A DNA stretch of 32,006 bases. Source: Pseudonocardiaceae bacterium. Lineage in GTDB: Bacteria > Actinomycetota > Actinomycetes > Mycobacteriales > Pseudonocardiaceae. The DNA lies in assembly GCA_009379845.1 (NCBI GenBank), contig WHSZ01000073.1:1-32006 (forward strand). The letters are read 5' to 3'. The position numbers were made by a program, and so were the translations under genes. Shown one piece after another: positions 31,226 through 32,006 of this stretch (position 1 is the stretch's first letter; each line of letters starts with the position of its first letter). The notes beneath the pieces are model-generated. The model was not told the DNA's origin, did no database searches, and worked only from the letters and a program-made list of their open reading frames with translations.

Positions 31226-32006
31226 ATGTTTGACGTGATCATTGTCGGCGGCGGACCGACCGGCTCGATGCTGGCCAGTGAGTTGCGGCTGCACGGCGTG
31301 CGGGCGCTCGTGCTGGAGAAGGACACCGAGCCGACCAAAGTCGTGCGCTCGCTCGGCCTGCACGTACGCAGCATCGAGGTGATGGACCAGCGTGGCCTGC
31401 TGGACGGGTTCCTCGCACACGGCAAGAAGTACCCGGTCGGTAGTTTCTTCGCCGGCATCGCCAAGCCGCCGCTGGACCGGCTGGACACCGCACATCCCTA
31501 CACCCTCGGCATCCCGCAGCCCATCACCGACCGCCTGCTGAACGAGCACGCCACCGAGGTCGGCGTCGAGATCCGGCGCGGCTGCGAGCTGGTCGGGCTG
31601 AGCCGGGACGACCACGGCGTGACCGCCGAACTGGCCGACGGCACGCGGCTGCGCTCGCGCTACCTCGTCGGTTGCGACGGCGGTCGCAGCACGGTGCGCA
31701 AGCTGCTCGGCGTCGGCTTCCCCGGCGATCCCACCAGGGTCGAGACGCTGCTGGGCGAGATGGAGGTGACCGAGGATCCGGAGACGATTGCCGCCATCGT
31801 CGCGGACGTCCGCAAGACCCAGCTTCGGTTCGGCCTCGGACCCCTCGGGGACGGGGTGTTCCGCGTGGTTGTGCCCGCCGAAGGGGTGGCCGAGGACCGC
31901 TCGGCCCCGCCGACCCTCGACGAGGTGAGACAGCAGCTGCGGGTGACCGCCGGCACCGACTTCGGCGTGCACTCGCCGCGCTGGCTCTCCCGGTTCGGCG
32001 ACGCCA
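31226..32006 (+). CDS. rox: Rifampin monooxygenase (FAD-dependent), 5' part
   Basis: The 260 visible residues begin with the FAD-binding MFDVIIVGGGPTGSMLASEL (GxGxxG at 8-13, with acidic Glu31 ending the second strand). They continue with the DG motif in LVGCDGGRSTVRKLLG (Asp151-Gly152), typical of group A flavoprotein monooxygenases. Segments such as PTKVVRSLGLHVRSIEVMDQRG, LGIPQPITDRLLNEHATEVGVEIRRG and FGLGPLGDGVFRVVVPAEGV closely match Rox, which hydroxylates rifamycins and leads to loss of activity. The start is ATG at 31226 with a GGGGGG site close before it. The gene runs off the right edge. The RAE-like element upstream supports rifamycin-inducible expression. Confidence 0.9.
   Translation, partial: MFDVIIVGGGPTGSMLASELRLHGVRALVLEKDTEPTKVVRSLGLHVRSIEVMDQRGLLDGFLAHGKKYPVGSFFAGIAKPPLDRLDTAHPYTLGIPQPITDRLLNEHATEVGVEIRRGCELVGLSRDDHGVTAELADGTRLRSRYLVGCDGGRSTVRKLLGVGFPGDPTRVETLLGEMEVTEDPETIAAIVADVRKTQLRFGLGPLGDGVFRVVVPAEGVAEDRSAPPTLDEVRQQLRVTAGTDFGVHSPRWLSRFGDA

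Noticed and set aside
31109..31972. Minus-strand frame of 287 codons opposite rox
   Set aside because: The plus strand encodes a clear FAD monooxygenase; the minus frame has no motifs.
1..32006. CRISPR arrays, tRNA/rRNA genes, insertion sequences, integrases
   Set aside because: No regularly spaced repeats, no cloverleaf-like or rRNA sequence and no transposase or recombinase motif were found on reading both strands.

Overview
The window is GC-rich (around two thirds G+C by eye), has many GTG starts and 4-base start/stop overlaps, and carries actinomycete-type genes: a SARP/NB-ARC/TPR regulator, a rifamycin-type monooxygenase and DHA2-type drug exporter, and many FCD-GntR/PadR-controlled catabolic genes. 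I infer a soil actinomycete, probably Pseudonocardiaceae (Amycolatopsis-like). No insertion sequence, phage gene, CRISPR array, tRNA or rRNA was seen.

Layout. (1) 1-1391: the edge of a minus-strand P-loop gene, an OsmC-family protein and a secreted M23 peptidase, closed by a hairpin at 1405-1430. (2) 1436-4321: a large SARP-type regulator on the minus strand. (3) 4406-9959 (minus): a tightly coupled operon reading biotin carboxyl carrier protein > HMGL-type carboxyltransferase > biotin carboxylase > beta-keto acid cleavage enzyme (BKACE), followed by an AtoE-type short-chain fatty acid/acetoacetate transporter. (4) 10141-12973 (plus): transcribed away from it, a three-polypeptide cobalt-type nitrile hydratase (split beta subunit plus alpha subunit with the CTLCSC motif) and a YtcJ-like amidohydrolase. 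The gap between the two units holds an inverted repeat overlapping promoter-like elements on both strands and a possible structured leader. Sections 3 and 4 are the best candidate for an undescribed catabolic system, possibly nitrile to amide to acid, with keto-acid cleavage and carboxylation on the other arm.

(5) 12974-15921: a 39-bp near-perfect palindrome, a short VOC-like remnant, a PadR regulator, a VOC protein, an AlkZ-like winged-helix protein and a small membrane protein. (6) 16093-19787: a methylenetetrahydrofolate reductase-like gene converging on a P450-LigM pair. This suggests tetrahydrofolate-dependent O-demethylation of a methoxyaromatic compound, with folate recycling. (7) 19978-27822: a sugar-acid locus with an FCD-type GntR regulator, repeated TTACATGTAA-like operators, an IlvD/Edd-family (arabinonate-dehydratase-like) dehydratase, a KDPG/KDPGal-type aldolase, an Nramp-like transporter without the metal-binding motif, a GNAT protein, an enolase-superfamily dehydratase and an iron-type alcohol dehydrogenase.

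(8) 27895-29172: two disrupted genes, a frameshifted membrane protein and a dihydrofolate-reductase-like gene with a frameshift and a stop codon. (9) 29506-32006: a 14-TM-type drug exporter, a strong hairpin terminator, a 19-bp element matching the rifamycin-associated element (RAE), and the start of a rifampin monooxygenase (rox) that runs off the right edge. Functions are inferred from motifs and family resemblance; no database search was run.
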